Positions 21,164 through 30,721 are shown, numbered from the stretch's first letter. The stretch is 64,000 nt of DNA from Pseudomonas putida (GCF_025905425.1 NZ_CP109603.1:5720501-5784500); one strand, 5' to 3'. The notes: generated by a model not told the origin, from the sequence alone. Made by a program: numbers and translations.

Positions 21164-24100
21164 TCAAGGCTCCGGGAACGGAATGATGTCCTTGTCACGC
21201 TCATACAACAGGTCGCCACCATAGACCCTGAGCCGTTCATACCTGTTGGCGGCGCGCATGAGTTGCTCGCTGCGGGACTTGGCCTTCGGCAGTTTCAGGT
21301 GGCCCTGGGTAAAGGCATGGGCGGGCGCGTTCGCGCTGGGGTAGTGAAAGTGTGCCTCCCAGAGCAGTTCGCTGCCAGCCGCGCGTACCTTGTCTATCCG
21401 GTAGATATCCAGAAAGTGCCCGTCTGCGGTGCGGGTGCGCTTGTCCACCCGCCTGACGGTGACTGCGCCAAGCTCCTTCAGGGCGCGCACCACCCAGCTC
21501 TCCGGATACTGGGTGTTGAAATAGATCGTTGTCAGCGCCTGGTACTTTGCATCGCGGGTGCGCTTGATGGCTTTAAAGAGTTTGTCCTTCAGCACAGGAC
21601 TGGCTTCGGCATTCAGTTCATTGTGGACACCTGTGAGTTTGTCCATGTGCTGATCGAGTCGGTCAGCCAGTGTTTGTGGTTGCTCCATGTAGCGCTCGGC
21701 GCTGCGGATCTCTGCCTCGGTCTGGGCTACAAGGCGCGTACCTTCACTGCGTAACTTCTTTTGACTCTTGCCTGGTTGTGAAACCTTTGGCGCTTCCAGC
21801 CATACATCGCCGTGCTGTTCGAGTTCGCAGGCTGCCGTTTTGCTCACGGGGTCGTACTGGATTGCGCGACCGTCCCTCAGCGTCTCTTCAACCAGGGTTT
21901 TCTTGTGCCGGGCGGTACGGATGCTTTTCAGCTTCCTTAACGGCTGCGTACGGATTTTCGCTTGCCCGTGCGCAGGGCCGGGTGTAACAGGCGCCTGTGC
22001 CGCCCCCGCCAGCTCGAATCTTTCGGTGTAGGCGGCGTCCAGGGCGCGCTCGGCAAGGTTACGCAACTTGGTGACCTGTTCGACGAAGCCCTGCAAGGGC
22101 TGCGTATCAATCGCCGGATCGTTCAGCGCCAGCAGGTCCTCGGCGGTATTGAGGGCGCCGGTGTACGCCTGGCGCACACTGCTGAGTACTTCTATCTGAT
22201 CGTCAAGCGATTGTTCACTGGCCAGCAAGCCGTCATGGTTCAGCACGGCCTTACGAAGCTCGGGCCCACAAAGGCGTTGAGGCTGGCTGTCGATGTGCTC
22301 GATACTTTCAGGCGTCAGGTTTTCCCTTTTAAAAGCCAGCGAGGCCAGGTCCACGCATGTTTGGGCACACAGCATGACCGTGGAATAAGGTCGATGTTGC
22401 GTGGCATTCGCCAGTTCTGTCTCTTTGTTTGCAAATGCGATGCTGGCGTCACTTGATGCTTTTGTCAGATTGCGATCGAGGCGTTCGCTGGCTTTGAGCA
22501 AACGCTTGCTGATGTCGAGGGCGACGTTGCGAGCTGCTCTGTATTCTGTAATTGAGTGTATTTCTTCAGGTGTTCGGGGCAGGCGGGGAAGTTGCCTGGC
22601 CACGCTGTCGAGGTGGATGTAGTCAGTCTCCAGCAACAAGCGATTGAGCAGGCTGACGTCGTTGTCAATTGACAAGTGGTAAAGGTTGCCAAGGTTGTCT
22701 GTGTAGCGTTTGTTGCCGAACTGCTGATACACCGGCTCGCACAGTTCGGACGTGTCGTTTATGGTCGCGGTGAGGACGGCGGCGCGTTCTTCCATCAGGG
22801 TCGAGGCTGCTCTCACGGCGTCCCCGAGCTCAACCCGCAGCGCTCTCAACGCTTGCAGATCGTCCAGTTGCTGCTGGGACGGCGTTGCCACAGTGTCGCC
22901 CTGCTCGGGCGCCTTATAGGTGTCTGCGTAGTTTTTCACCTGTTCATCGAGCGGTTGCAGGGTCAGCAGATTCGCAGGAATCGTTTCGTCGTAGACTTCA
23001 AGTGCCTCGACCCGCTCGATGACGGCGTTGCTCATCCTCTGGAAATCCACCTTGGGCGTGTTTTTCACAGGCATGCCGCCGGCCATCCTCAGTTGAAGTG
23101 CCCATTCACCATTCCACCGGCTGATCCAGGGGCCCCTTTCGCGCGCTCGGCCTACGATGTGATAACCGTCGGCTTCACCGCCCCATTTGGATTCCCATTC
23201 GCTCTGGCTCTGGTCAGGGCCGATGATCTGTACACCGCTCCAGCATTCCTGCACTTCATAAGGCGTGTCGTGCAGCTTGACGTAATGGTGCCCTTCGACT
23301 TCGTAGAGGCCGCGCAGGCGGCCTGTAGCGATCGGGGCATGCCCTTGCAGGGAACGCTTGGCTTGCAGCTTGGCCAGCGCGATGCGTCGTTCCTGCGGCA
23401 GGTTGGTCAGACGTTGGCTGTCGTTCCAGTGGCTGACCCTCGGGGAAGGAAATGCCTGTTCATCCTTGGCGGGTTCCCAAGGTAGCTCCCGGGGCGCTTC
23501 TGCGACTATCGACGGCGTCAGGCCTGCCGAAACCGGTGCGGTGAAACGCGCTGCTGGCGCTGGGGGCGCAGGTGTGCCGGTATGCGGCTCCGGGATTTGG
23601 CGATGCGCTAGCAACATCGCCAGGTTGGTCAACAAATCGGTGATTGCGATGGCTCTTTCCTGCTCCGAGCCATGCAGCAGTGCAGGAATATCGTCCTTCA
23701 AGGTGGCGACTGTTTGCAGTAGCCACACTGCGCTTGCTGCAGGTCCGCTTAACAGCATGGAGCCGGTGTTGAAAAGTGCCCAGGCAATCTGTTTGACCAA
23801 GGCCCATTTCGCTTGTGCATTGGAAACGCTGTTACGTGTTGCCATGAAGAGCATGGCATCTACCCGGCTCTTGAACATGTGCGCGTCAAGATCGCCTGCC
23901 CAGGCCTCGAACGTTGCGTCCACGGGAAGTGCAAGCGTGGCCAGGACGGTGTCCACCACTGCGCTTTGTGGGTTGACCAAATGGGCCAACTGGGAAAGGC
24001 GAGGGTGCAGATGTGGGCGGAGAAACCCACCGTTTTCGTAGAGCTGTCGGGCGTCTTTATCCAGCCAGTCGAGCATGCTCTGTTGCAGGTCGCCACCTTC

Positions 24101-25888
24101 GCGGACGCTGTTCATCAACGCATCCAGGCTGGCGAATTGCAGAATCGTGTCTTCTGGGTAAAGGGGACGATACAGGACCCAGCGGTTGGTTGTGGTTGGC
24201 AGACTGATCAGGTACATACCCTGCACCGTATCGCTAGACGAGGCGCCAGGCGCGCACAAGAAGGCCAATGGGGCCATGCTTGTCGCCTGCGATTGTTTAG
24301 CCGCCTGGCTAAATTCGACCAGTGCCTGACAGGCACTTTCACTGAGCTTCTTGTTGATCGTGGTCTGCAGGGCATTGAGCATCAGGTTGCTCCGCCATTC
24401 TTTGGCGAACCGGGCAGTTCGAGTTGCTTTCCCGGGTGGCCCGTCGATCTTGCTGTGTACGTAGGGCGAATAGTGGCCGCCAATGTCGACCTTGAGTACC
24501 AGGCTTTCCACCTCTTCGATGGTCAACCAGTCGCTGATGCCAGCATGACTGGCGTCGGTGATGCCCGTTATTGCCTCCAGCTGGCCGGCTTGCAGGCGGG
24601 AAATGGCAAGATCGGTCAGGGAGACGCGTCTACTGAACAGCGATTGCCCTCCGCCTGCAGGCCCGGAGGGCATGGCTTTGTCGATACTGATGAACACTTT
24701 GTCCGGGTCGAGGGCTGTCTTGTCAGGGTGGTCGCTTAGCAGCTGCTCGCGCAGTCGGCGGTTGGCAAAACGGTGCAGGCCGTCTATGTCGCCAAGGGAT
24801 GTCAGCCCTTTCGATTGCCCTTGACTGGCTGCAAGTTCAAGCATTGCCGCGTGATAATTGAAGCGATCAGTATCAGAGGCATCGGCAAGCCATTGGGGAA
24901 GTTCGATATCGGGTAAATCAGGGTTCAGGTAGCCAAGCTCGGAAAAAAATCCGGAGGGGTCGGTGATGTTGCTGAACACCGTTTCCAGTTGATCGGCTTC
25001 GGTCAGGTTGCCCAGGCGTAGGTGGCTGATGCGATCAAGAATGCTGTTGAGCACCTGGGTTGCCTGCCAGGCGAAGACGTCTTCGCTCAATGCACGCTGC
25101 GTCCATGACATGCTTTCAAAGCGATAGCTCTCGGCCAGCTCATTCTGCAGCGCCGCAGCCAGCGTCGCAAAGTCGGCATGGCTGCTGATGTGCCCCGATG
25201 GCCTGCAACGCAGCACTGATGTACGGCTGCCGTGTGTTCCCGTGAGGACCAGGTCCGGTATGGCGTGCAGGTAGGATGTTCCGTTGTCGCTGAGGGAAAC
25301 TTGCAGGGCGCTGACCGTCAGCCCTTCGCCACTGCCCACGAGCATCGTGTAGAGCGCGTGCTTTTCACCTTCGTTCAGGCCTGGCTGCTGGATGTTGGCA
25401 AGCAGCGAGGCCTTGATCATCTGCTGCAGCCAGCGTAAGCGCGTCACATCCGATTCGCCGAAGCCGTTCCAGTAGCTGATTTGCGCCTGTTGCAGGTTTT
25501 CCCTAATTCCCGCGAGCAAGGTGTCGAAGGCGCTATTGAGCTTGCTCATGTCAAGGTCGATCTGCGGTTGCGCAGTGGCATCGAGCCCTTGCTCTTGAGC
25601 GCGAAAGACTGCGGGCGGCGCGATGCTCAAAGGGCCCAGTTTTTCCAGCGACACGCGCTCGCCTGTCAGAAGGTGTTGTAGCAGCCTGTCGACCAACCCA
25701 GTGTTGGCAGCCTCTGCGCCGAGCAAGGTAAAGGCTTCGAGGGATTCGAGGCTCGGGTTATGGGTTGCGATCCAGGGGTAGCGATCTAGCAGAACTGCGA
25801 AACCGTCGGTGGCGATAACCTGGCGTAAGGTTGGGCGACTGGCGAAATGATTCGCGATGAGTTGTCGAAACGTGTTGCGCTGGGGCAT
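21164..25888 (-). CDS. Dermonecrotic-toxin-like (DUF6543-type) giant protein
   Basis: A single intact frame of 1574 codons with no signal peptide. The N-terminal 800 residues are mostly helical and resemble the 'dermonecrotic toxin domain' family of Pseudomonas (for example LIANHFASRPTLRQVIA at the start and YLISLPTTTNRWVLYRPL near residue 570); a hydrophobic stretch lies near residues 710-740 (WALFNTGSMLLSGPAASAVWLLQTV). Residues around 870-950 form a beta-rich segment (LRGLYEVEGHHYVKLHDTPY), followed by long helical regions and a compact C-terminal module (about 1460-1574) with DGHFLDIYRIDKVRAAGSELLWEAHFHYP. No leucine-rich repeats or E3 ligase domain are visible. The gene is accessory: it separates the PHA-system gene from phaI, and its base and codon use look less GC-biased than the flanks. 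GGAG lies ten bases before the ATG. Target and export route are unknown. Confidence 0.8.
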   Translation of the reverse strand: MPQRNTFRQLIANHFASRPTLRQVIATDGFAVLLDRYPWIATHNPSLESLEAFTLLGAEAANTGLVDRLLQHLLTGERVSLEKLGPLSIAPPAVFRAQEQGLDATAQPQIDLDMSKLNSAFDTLLAGIRENLQQAQISYWNGFGESDVTRLRWLQQMIKASLLANIQQPGLNEGEKHALYTMLVGSGEGLTVSALQVSLSDNGTSYLHAIPDLVLTGTHGSRTSVLRCRPSGHISSHADFATLAAALQNELAESYRFESMSWTQRALSEDVFAWQATQVLNSILDRISHLRLGNLTEADQLETVFSNITDPSGFFSELGYLNPDLPDIELPQWLADASDTDRFNYHAAMLELAASQGQSKGLTSLGDIDGLHRFANRRLREQLLSDHPDKTALDPDKVFISIDKAMPSGPAGGGQSLFSRRVSLTDLAISRLQAGQLEAITGITDASHAGISDWLTIEEVESLVLKVDIGGHYSPYVHSKIDGPPGKATRTARFAKEWRSNLMLNALQTTINKKLSESACQALVEFSQAAKQSQATSMAPLAFLCAPGASSSDTVQGMYLISLPTTTNRWVLYRPLYPEDTILQFASLDALMNSVREGGDLQQSMLDWLDKDARQLYENGGFLRPHLHPRLSQLAHLVNPQSAVVDTVLATLALPVDATFEAWAGDLDAHMFKSRVDAMLFMATRNSVSNAQAKWALVKQIAWALFNTGSMLLSGPAASAVWLLQTVATLKDDIPALLHGSEQERAIAITDLLTNLAMLLAHRQIPEPHTGTPAPPAPAARFTAPVSAGLTPSIVAEAPRELPWEPAKDEQAFPSPRVSHWNDSQRLTNLPQERRIALAKLQAKRSLQGHAPIATGRLRGLYEVEGHHYVKLHDTPYEVQECWSGVQIIGPDQSQSEWESKWGGEADGYHIVGRARERGPWISRWNGEWALQLRMAGGMPVKNTPKVDFQRMSNAVIERVEALEVYDETIPANLLTLQPLDEQVKNYADTYKAPEQGDTVATPSQQQLDDLQALRALRVELGDAVRAASTLMEERAAVLTATINDTSELCEPVYQQFGNKRYTDNLGNLYHLSIDNDVSLLNRLLLETDYIHLDSVARQLPRLPRTPEEIHSITEYRAARNVALDISKRLLKASERLDRNLTKASSDASIAFANKETELANATQHRPYSTVMLCAQTCVDLASLAFKRENLTPESIEHIDSQPQRLCGPELRKAVLNHDGLLASEQSLDDQIEVLSSVRQAYTGALNTAEDLLALNDPAIDTQPLQGFVEQVTKLRNLAERALDAAYTERFELAGAAQAPVTPGPAHGQAKIRTQPLRKLKSIRTARHKKTLVEETLRDGRAIQYDPVSKTAACELEQHGDVWLEAPKVSQPGKSQKKLRSEGTRLVAQTEAEIRSAERYMEQPQTLADRLDQHMDKLTGVHNELNAEASPVLKDKLFKAIKRTRDAKYQALTTIYFNTQYPESWVVRALKELGAVTVRRVDKRTRTADGHFLDIYRIDKVRAAGSELLWEAHFHYPSANAPAHAFTQGHLKLPKAKSRSEQLMRAANRYERLRVYGGDLLYERDKDIIPFPEP

Positions 25889-26065
25889 GGTCGGGAGGCT
25901 CCGCTTGGCGGTCGTTGGGAAACGTGACGCTAGCGCTGCCTGGCCTGCGGTCGGTGTTGCATAGATCTGTTTAGGGTGCGAATTCTAATTTCCCTCCCTA
26001 CCTTATGCTCAAGCCCAACCTCCATGGGCGGTTCCTCTCCACTCATGAGCATGAGGTACTAGAGC
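25889..26065. promoter_or_regulatory. Divergent intergenic region upstream of phaI and the toxin-like gene
   Basis: The 177 bases hold the promoter of phaI-phaF and that of the divergent toxin-like gene. The stretch 25950-26010 is clearly more AT-rich than its surroundings and is the likely phaI promoter. PhaD is known to control phaI in P. putida, so a PhaD site is expected here, but I could not define one by eye. Confidence 0.45.
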
Positions 26066-26485
26066 ATGGCCAAAGTGAATGTGAAGAAAAAGGACGACGC
26101 CCCAGGCACCCTGGGCGAGGTGCGCGGCTACGCGCGCAAGATCTGGCTGGCAGGTATCGGCGCCTATGCCCGCGTCGGCCAGGAAGGTTCCGAGTACTTC
26201 AACGAGTTGGTAAAAGCCGGCGAAGGCGTTGAAAAACGAGGCAAGAAGCGCATCGACAAAGAGCTCGATGCGGCCAACAACCAGCTGGATGAAGCGACCC
26301 AGGAAGTCAGCCGCGTACGCGGCAAGGTCGAAGTTCAACTCGACAAGATCGAAAAAGCTTTCGACGCACGGGTTGGTCGCGCCTTGAATCGCCTTGGCAT
26401 TCCGTCTAAACATGACGTTGAGGCGTTGTCCATCAAGCTTGAGCAACTGCACGAACTGCTTGAGCGCGTCGCGCACAAACCATAA
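26066..26485 (+). CDS. phaI: Phasin PhaI (PHA granule-associated protein)
   Basis: PhaI coats PHA granules. The 139-residue protein has the phasin domain (RKIWLAGIGAYARVGQEGSEYFNELVKAGE) followed by a long amphipathic, coiled-coil-prone helix (LDAANNQLDEATQEVSRVR). It lacks the histone-like tail of PhaF, whose first half it closely resembles. It lies 10 bases before phaF in a two-gene operon that converges on phaD. Confidence 0.97.
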   Translation: MAKVNVKKKDDAPGTLGEVRGYARKIWLAGIGAYARVGQEGSEYFNELVKAGEGVEKRGKKRIDKELDAANNQLDEATQEVSRVRGKVEVQLDKIEKAFDARVGRALNRLGIPSKHDVEALSIKLEQLHELLERVAHKP

Positions 26486-26495
26486 GGAGAGCAGG

Positions 26496-27257
26496 ATGGC
26501 TGGCAAGAAGAATTCCGACAAAGAAAGCAGCTCCTGGGTCGGCGGGATCGAGAAGTATTCCCGCAAGATCTGGCTGGCGGGGCTGGGGATCTATTCGAAG
26601 ATCGACCAGGACGGCCCGAAGCTGTTCGACACGCTGGTGAAGGACGGCGAGAAAGCCGAGAAGCAGGCGAAGAAGACCGCCGAAGACGTGGCCGACAGCG
26701 CCAAAGCTTCGACCACCTCGCGCGTTTCGGGTGTGAAGGACCGTGCGCTGGGTAAATGGAGCGAGCTCGAAGAAGCCTTCGACAAGCGCCTGAACAGCGC
26801 CATCTCGCGCCTGGGCGTGCCGAGCCGCAACGAGATCAAGGCCCTGCACCAGCAGGTGGACAGCCTGACCAAGCAGATCGAGAAACTGACCGGTGCTTCG
26901 GTCACGCCGATCTCCAAGGCGGCCGCGAGCAAGTCCGCTGCTAAGGCGCCTGCCAAGCCGGCTGTGAAAACTGCGGCGGCCAAGCCAGCGGCCAAGGCTG
27001 CTGCGGCTAAGCCTGCAGCCAAAACCGCTGCTGCCAAGCCAGCGGCTAAACCGGCTACCAAGCCTGTTGCGGCCAAGCCTGCGGCGGCTAAGAAGCCTGC
27101 AGTGAAGAAGGCTCCGGCCAAACCGGCCGCCGCCAAACCGGCAGCGCCTGCCGCCAGCGCGGCGCCTGCTCCGGCGGCTACTGCGGCGCCAGCGCCAAGC
27201 GCGGCACCGGTCAGCAGCACCCCGTCGGCTCCGACCGGCACCGGGACCCTGATCTAG
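26496..27257 (+). CDS. phaF: Phasin PhaF with histone H1-like DNA-binding tail
   Basis: PhaF binds granules through an N-terminal phasin domain (residues 1-140; RKIWLAGLGIYSKIDQDGPKLF) and binds DNA through a Lys/Ala/Pro-rich tail made of AAKPA-type repeats, which helps granules segregate at cell division. Here the tail covers about residues 140-225 and ends in a less basic Ala/Pro/Ser stretch. The ATG at 26496 follows AAGGAGA; the frame is open further upstream inside phaI but without phasin similarity. Length is 253 residues. Confidence 0.97.
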   Translation: MAGKKNSDKESSSWVGGIEKYSRKIWLAGLGIYSKIDQDGPKLFDTLVKDGEKAEKQAKKTAEDVADSAKASTTSRVSGVKDRALGKWSELEEAFDKRLNSAISRLGVPSRNEIKALHQQVDSLTKQIEKLTGASVTPISKAAASKSAAKAPAKPAVKTAAAKPAAKAAAAKPAAKTAAAKPAAKPATKPVAAKPAAAKKPAVKKAPAKPAAAKPAAPAASAAPAPAATAAPAPSAAPVSSTPSAPTGTGTLI

Positions 27258-27264
27258 TCCCGCG

Positions 27265-27530
27265 TCGGCTTCTTCGCGGGGCAAGCCCGCTCCCACAGAT
27301 TCAGCTCAGCTTGCAAACCCTGTGCTGGGTCTCTGTGGGAGCGGGCTTGCCCCGCGAAGAGCACACCGCCGATGCGGCACTACCCCTCCAGATACCGCAC
27401 CGCCAACTGCTCCCACAGATTCAGCTCAGCTTGCAAACCCTGTGCTGGGGCTCTGTGGGAGCGGGCTTGCCCCGCGAAGAGGGCACCGCCGATGCGGCAC
27501 TACCCCTCCAGATACCGCACCGCCAACTGC
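27265..27530. repeat. 120-base tandem duplication of REP plus 3' end of phaD
   Basis: Bases 27289-27410 and 27409-27530 are direct copies offset by exactly 120 bases, with three mismatches seen (27330/27450 and 27362-27363/27482-27483). Each unit holds an inverted REP (about 27331-27361 and 27451-27481) followed by the last 30 or so bases of phaD; the right copy is the real phaD end and the left copy is a dead remnant. A further REP in the opposite orientation begins at 27272. Confidence 0.92.
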
Positions 27531-28114
27531 TCCGCCGCCGCCCGTGCCTGCGTCTGCAGATGCGGCGCCACCAGCATCATCACCTGGTACACCACAATCC
27601 CCACATCCCCCTCACGCCCCAGCACCCGCTGGTAATCCAGCGAGAACATCAGCGTCAGGGTGATCTGCTCCACCAGTTGTCCCAGCGCCTGGGTCTCACT
27701 CGTCACCTGCCCCTGGCCCTTGAGGCTGGCCAGCAGCGCGGCAAGGGTTCGCTTGAGCGCGTTGATCAGGCTGCGCATGCCGCGGGCCAGCTTGGGCAAG
27801 CGCCCGGTCAGGTTGGACAGGTCCTGGAACAGGAAGCGGTACTGGGCCATGCGCTCGACGATCAGGTGCAGGAACAGCCAGTAGTCCTCGGCATCCAGGC
27901 GCACCTCCAGCGGTGGGTCGAGCAGCGGCATCAGCGCTTCTTCGAAGCGCTCGAACAGGCCCAGCACCACGGGCTCCTTGCCATGGAAGTGGTAATACAG
28001 GTTGCCAGGGCTGATGCCTAGCTCATTGGCGATCTCCAAAGTCGAGACGTTCGGTTCGCCTTGCTGGTTGAACAGATGCAGGGCGCATTCGAGGATACGG
28101 TCGCGGGTTTTCAT
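27500..28114 (-). CDS. phaD: TetR-family transcriptional regulator PhaD
   Basis: PhaD is the local regulator of the pha genes, known in P. putida as an activator of the phaC1 and phaI promoters. The 204-residue protein has an N-terminal helix-turn-helix (TLEIANELGISPGNLYYHFHGKEPVV, residues about 24-50) and a helical ligand-binding domain. It is the last gene of phaC1-phaZ-phaC2-phaD, 13 bases after phaC2, and converges on phaF across duplicated REP elements that include a copy of its own 3' end. Confidence 0.96.
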   Translation of the reverse strand: MKTRDRILECALHLFNQQGEPNVSTLEIANELGISPGNLYYHFHGKEPVVLGLFERFEEALMPLLDPPLEVRLDAEDYWLFLHLIVERMAQYRFLFQDLSNLTGRLPKLARGMRSLINALKRTLAALLASLKGQGQVTSETQALGQLVEQITLTLMFSLDYQRVLGREGDVGIVVYQVMMLVAPHLQTQARAAAEQLAVRYLEG

Positions 28115-28127
28115 CCAGGCGGTGTGC

Positions 28128-29810
28128 TCATCGGGTCAGGACATAGGTGCCTGGCGCAGGGCCCAGCGGTGGATAGGTTGCATTGCCAAGCGCCGTACGC
28201 GGTGCTTTGAGCGGGCCTGAGCGTGGTGTGACCCACTCCAGCCACAGCGGCCACCAGCTGCCCTCGCTGCGCTGGGCATCATGGAACCAGGCACGTGGGT
28301 CGCTCGAAAGCTTCGGGTTGGCCAGGTAGTAGGCCTTGGGGTTGCCGGGTGGGTTGATGATGCTCTGGATGTGCCCGCTGTTGGCCAGCACGAAGCGCCG
28401 GTCGCCGCCGAGCAACAGGGCCGAGCGGTACACGGCGTCCCAGGGGGTGATGTGGTCGTTGCTGCCGGCCACGGTAAAACTGTCGAGGTCGACCTGCTTG
28501 AGGTCAATGGGCGTGCCGCAGACCTCAAGGCCGGCCGGGTGGGTCAGCGGGTTGAGCTTGAAGAAGTCCAGCAGGTCGCCATGCAGCGCCGCAGGCAGGC
28601 GCGTGCTGTCGGCATTCCAGTACAGAATGTCGAAGGCGGGCGGGGTCTTGCCGAGCAGGTAGTTGTTGACCCAGTAGTTCCAGATCAGGTCGTTGGGCCG
28701 CATCCAGGCGAAGATGCGCGCCACTTCGGCGCCGTCCAGCACGCCGCGCTGGTACGAACGGCGCTTGGCCGCCTCGATGGTCTGCTCGTCGGCGAACAGG
28801 CTGGCGGGGCTTTCGAACTTGCTGTCGAGCAGGCTGACCAGGTACGTGGCGCTGCGTACCCGGCGCAACTGATGCTTGGCTTGCAGGTGCCCTTGCAGTG
28901 CTGCCAGGGTCAGGCCGCCAGCGCAGGCGCCCATCAGGTTGGGGTCGCGGTTGCCGCTGATGCTGCGGCAGGCATTGAGCGCTTCTTCCAGGGCCTGAAC
29001 ATAGCTGGACAGGCCCCATTCGCGGTGGCGTGGGTCAGGGTTGCGCCAGCTGACCATGAACACCTGCAGGCCGTTCTTGAGCATGTACTGGACAAAGCTG
29101 TTGGTCGCGCTCAGGTCGAAGATGTAGAACTTGTTGATCTGCGGCGGCACGACCAGCAGCGGCCGGGCGTGCTGCTTTTCGCTCATCGGCTGGTACTGGA
29201 TCAGCTCCAGCAACTCGTTGCGAAACACCACGGCGCCTGGAGTTGCCGCCACGTTGCCGCCCACCTCGAAGGCGCGCTCGTCCACCTGGCGAGGCAAGCC
29301 ATCGTTGTGGCGCAAATCGTCGAGCAGGTGCGCCACACCACGCACCAGGCTCTGGCCACCGGTGTTGAGCAGCTCCTTCACTGCCAGTGGGTTGAGCAGC
29401 GAGTTGCTGGGTGCGAGGGCGTCGTTGATCAGGCTGAACAGGAAATGCGCACGGGCCCGGTCATCGTCGTTCAGGTGGCTTTCCTCGATCCACAGGCGGG
29501 TCTGCTTCTGCCAGGCCAGGTAGGCTTGCAGGCCACGCCGGTAAAACGGGTTCTGGCTCCACGTCGGGTCGCTGAAGCGCGTGTCTCGCGGGCTTGGCTG
29601 ATAGGGTGTGTCGCCGAGCATCACCCGGCCCAGCTGGCCGCTCAGGGCCAGCAGGTGGCGGGCGGTGTGCAGCGGATTGCGCAAGCCATGGCGGCCGACA
29701 CTGCGCAGCGTGGAAATCAAATCGCGACCGCGCAGGCCGAGGACGGCGTTCTGCACGTTCATGCTGGTGGCGGGAAGCGTTGGCGTTCCTTTGGCCGGTT
29801 TGTCTTTCAT
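28128..29810 (-). CDS. phaC2: Medium-chain-length PHA synthase 2
   Basis: A class II PHA synthase of 560 residues that polymerises (R)-3-hydroxyacyl-CoA. The lipase-box-like motif GACAGG carries the catalytic Cys296; the expected Asp and His partners fall in the TVAGSNDHITPWDAVY and NSGHIQSIINPPGNPKA segments. The ATG at 29810 has GGGAG seven bases upstream; the frame is open further to 29861. It is 59 bases downstream of phaZ and is a clear paralog of phaC1. Confidence 0.97.
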   Translation of the reverse strand: MKDKPAKGTPTLPATSMNVQNAVLGLRGRDLISTLRSVGRHGLRNPLHTARHLLALSGQLGRVMLGDTPYQPSPRDTRFSDPTWSQNPFYRRGLQAYLAWQKQTRLWIEESHLNDDDRARAHFLFSLINDALAPSNSLLNPLAVKELLNTGGQSLVRGVAHLLDDLRHNDGLPRQVDERAFEVGGNVAATPGAVVFRNELLELIQYQPMSEKQHARPLLVVPPQINKFYIFDLSATNSFVQYMLKNGLQVFMVSWRNPDPRHREWGLSSYVQALEEALNACRSISGNRDPNLMGACAGGLTLAALQGHLQAKHQLRRVRSATYLVSLLDSKFESPASLFADEQTIEAAKRRSYQRGVLDGAEVARIFAWMRPNDLIWNYWVNNYLLGKTPPAFDILYWNADSTRLPAALHGDLLDFFKLNPLTHPAGLEVCGTPIDLKQVDLDSFTVAGSNDHITPWDAVYRSALLLGGDRRFVLANSGHIQSIINPPGNPKAYYLANPKLSSDPRAWFHDAQRSEGSWWPLWLEWVTPRSGPLKAPRTALGNATYPPLGPAPGTYVLTR

Positions 29811-29869
29811 GGCAACACTCCCTCGTCTTACCCTTCCGCCCGGTGGCCTCATCGCGGCCAAGCCTGCGC

Positions 29870-30721
29870 CTACACGCCCGAAGCCGGGCGAGGGTGCATG
29901 ACTGCGCGCTGACGCTCTTGCTGAAGGAACTTCATGATGATCGGGGCGACGGCCTCGGCCCGGGTGATCAGAAACAGATGGCCGTCGTCGATAATGTGTA
30001 GCTGGGCATTGGGAATCCGCCAGGCCAGCAGGCGCATGTTGATCAGCGGGATCAGCGGGTCGTCATCGCCGGCCAGCACCAGGGTGGGCTGCTGGATCTT
30101 GTGCAGCCAGTGAATGCTGGTCCAGCCAAACCCTGCGAACAGTTGCCAGTAGTAGCCCAGCTTGCCGCCGGAACGCACCTTGGATGCGTGTTGCATGGCA
30201 AGGTCCGGGTCGCGGCGAAAGCCACCGCCGTAGATCAACGGGGCGATGCGGATCACATGAGAAGGCTGAATGTAGCGCCGTGGGCTGGCCATCATCCACA
30301 GCACCTTGGGCTTGCCCGGCACCATCACTGCACCCGCAGCGGTAGCGGCCAGTACCAGCTTCTTGCAGCGCTCGGGGTAGTCGTGGGCGAACTGCTGGGC
30401 CAGGGCGCCGCCCCAGGACACGCCAATCACATTGACCTGGCCGTAATCGAGGTAGTCGAGCATGCGTGCCGTCAGCTTGGCCAGCCCAGGGAAGCGATAG
30501 GGCTGGCGCGGCGTGGACGAGCCGCCAACGCCCGGCACGTCGAAGGCGATGACTTCAAGGTCCGGGTCCAGTGCTTCGATGAACGGGAACACCAGCTCCA
30601 GGTTGGCGCCGATGCCGTTGAAGATCAGCAGCGGCGTCAAGTGCGGCTTGCCTGGGCGCACGGCAGTGCGGATGGACTGATTGTCCAGTTCGACGGTCCT
30701 GAAGATATAGGGTTGCGGCAT
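29870..30721 (-). CDS. phaZ: Intracellular PHA depolymerase
   Basis: PhaZ is a granule-bound alpha/beta hydrolase that releases 3-hydroxyalkanoic acids from stored polymer. The 283-residue protein has the nucleophile Ser102 in GVSWGG, a likely Asp in LVLAGDDDPLIPL and His in IIDDGHLFLI. It lies between the two synthase genes, the standard order in mcl-PHA pseudomonads, 63 bases after phaC1. Confidence 0.97.
   Translation of the reverse strand: MPQPYIFRTVELDNQSIRTAVRPGKPHLTPLLIFNGIGANLELVFPFIEALDPDLEVIAFDVPGVGGSSTPRQPYRFPGLAKLTARMLDYLDYGQVNVIGVSWGGALAQQFAHDYPERCKKLVLAATAAGAVMVPGKPKVLWMMASPRRYIQPSHVIRIAPLIYGGGFRRDPDLAMQHASKVRSGGKLGYYWQLFAGFGWTSIHWLHKIQQPTLVLAGDDDPLIPLINMRLLAWRIPNAQLHIIDDGHLFLITRAEAVAPIIMKFLQQERQRAVMHPRPASGV

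Noticed and set aside
26940..27200. Tandem DNA repeats in the 3' half of phaF as a mobile or CRISPR-like element
   Set aside because: They encode the normal Ala/Lys/Pro-rich DNA-binding tail of PhaF.
27265..27530. Possible CRISPR array in the repeat region between phaF and phaD
   Set aside because: Only two 120-base copies, no regular spacers and no cas genes. The units are a tandem duplication that includes REP and phaD sequence.
27311..28021. Plus-strand open frame through the duplicated REP region and opposite phaD
   Set aside because: It is made of REP palindrome and antisense phaD sequence. There is no ribosome binding site or family match.
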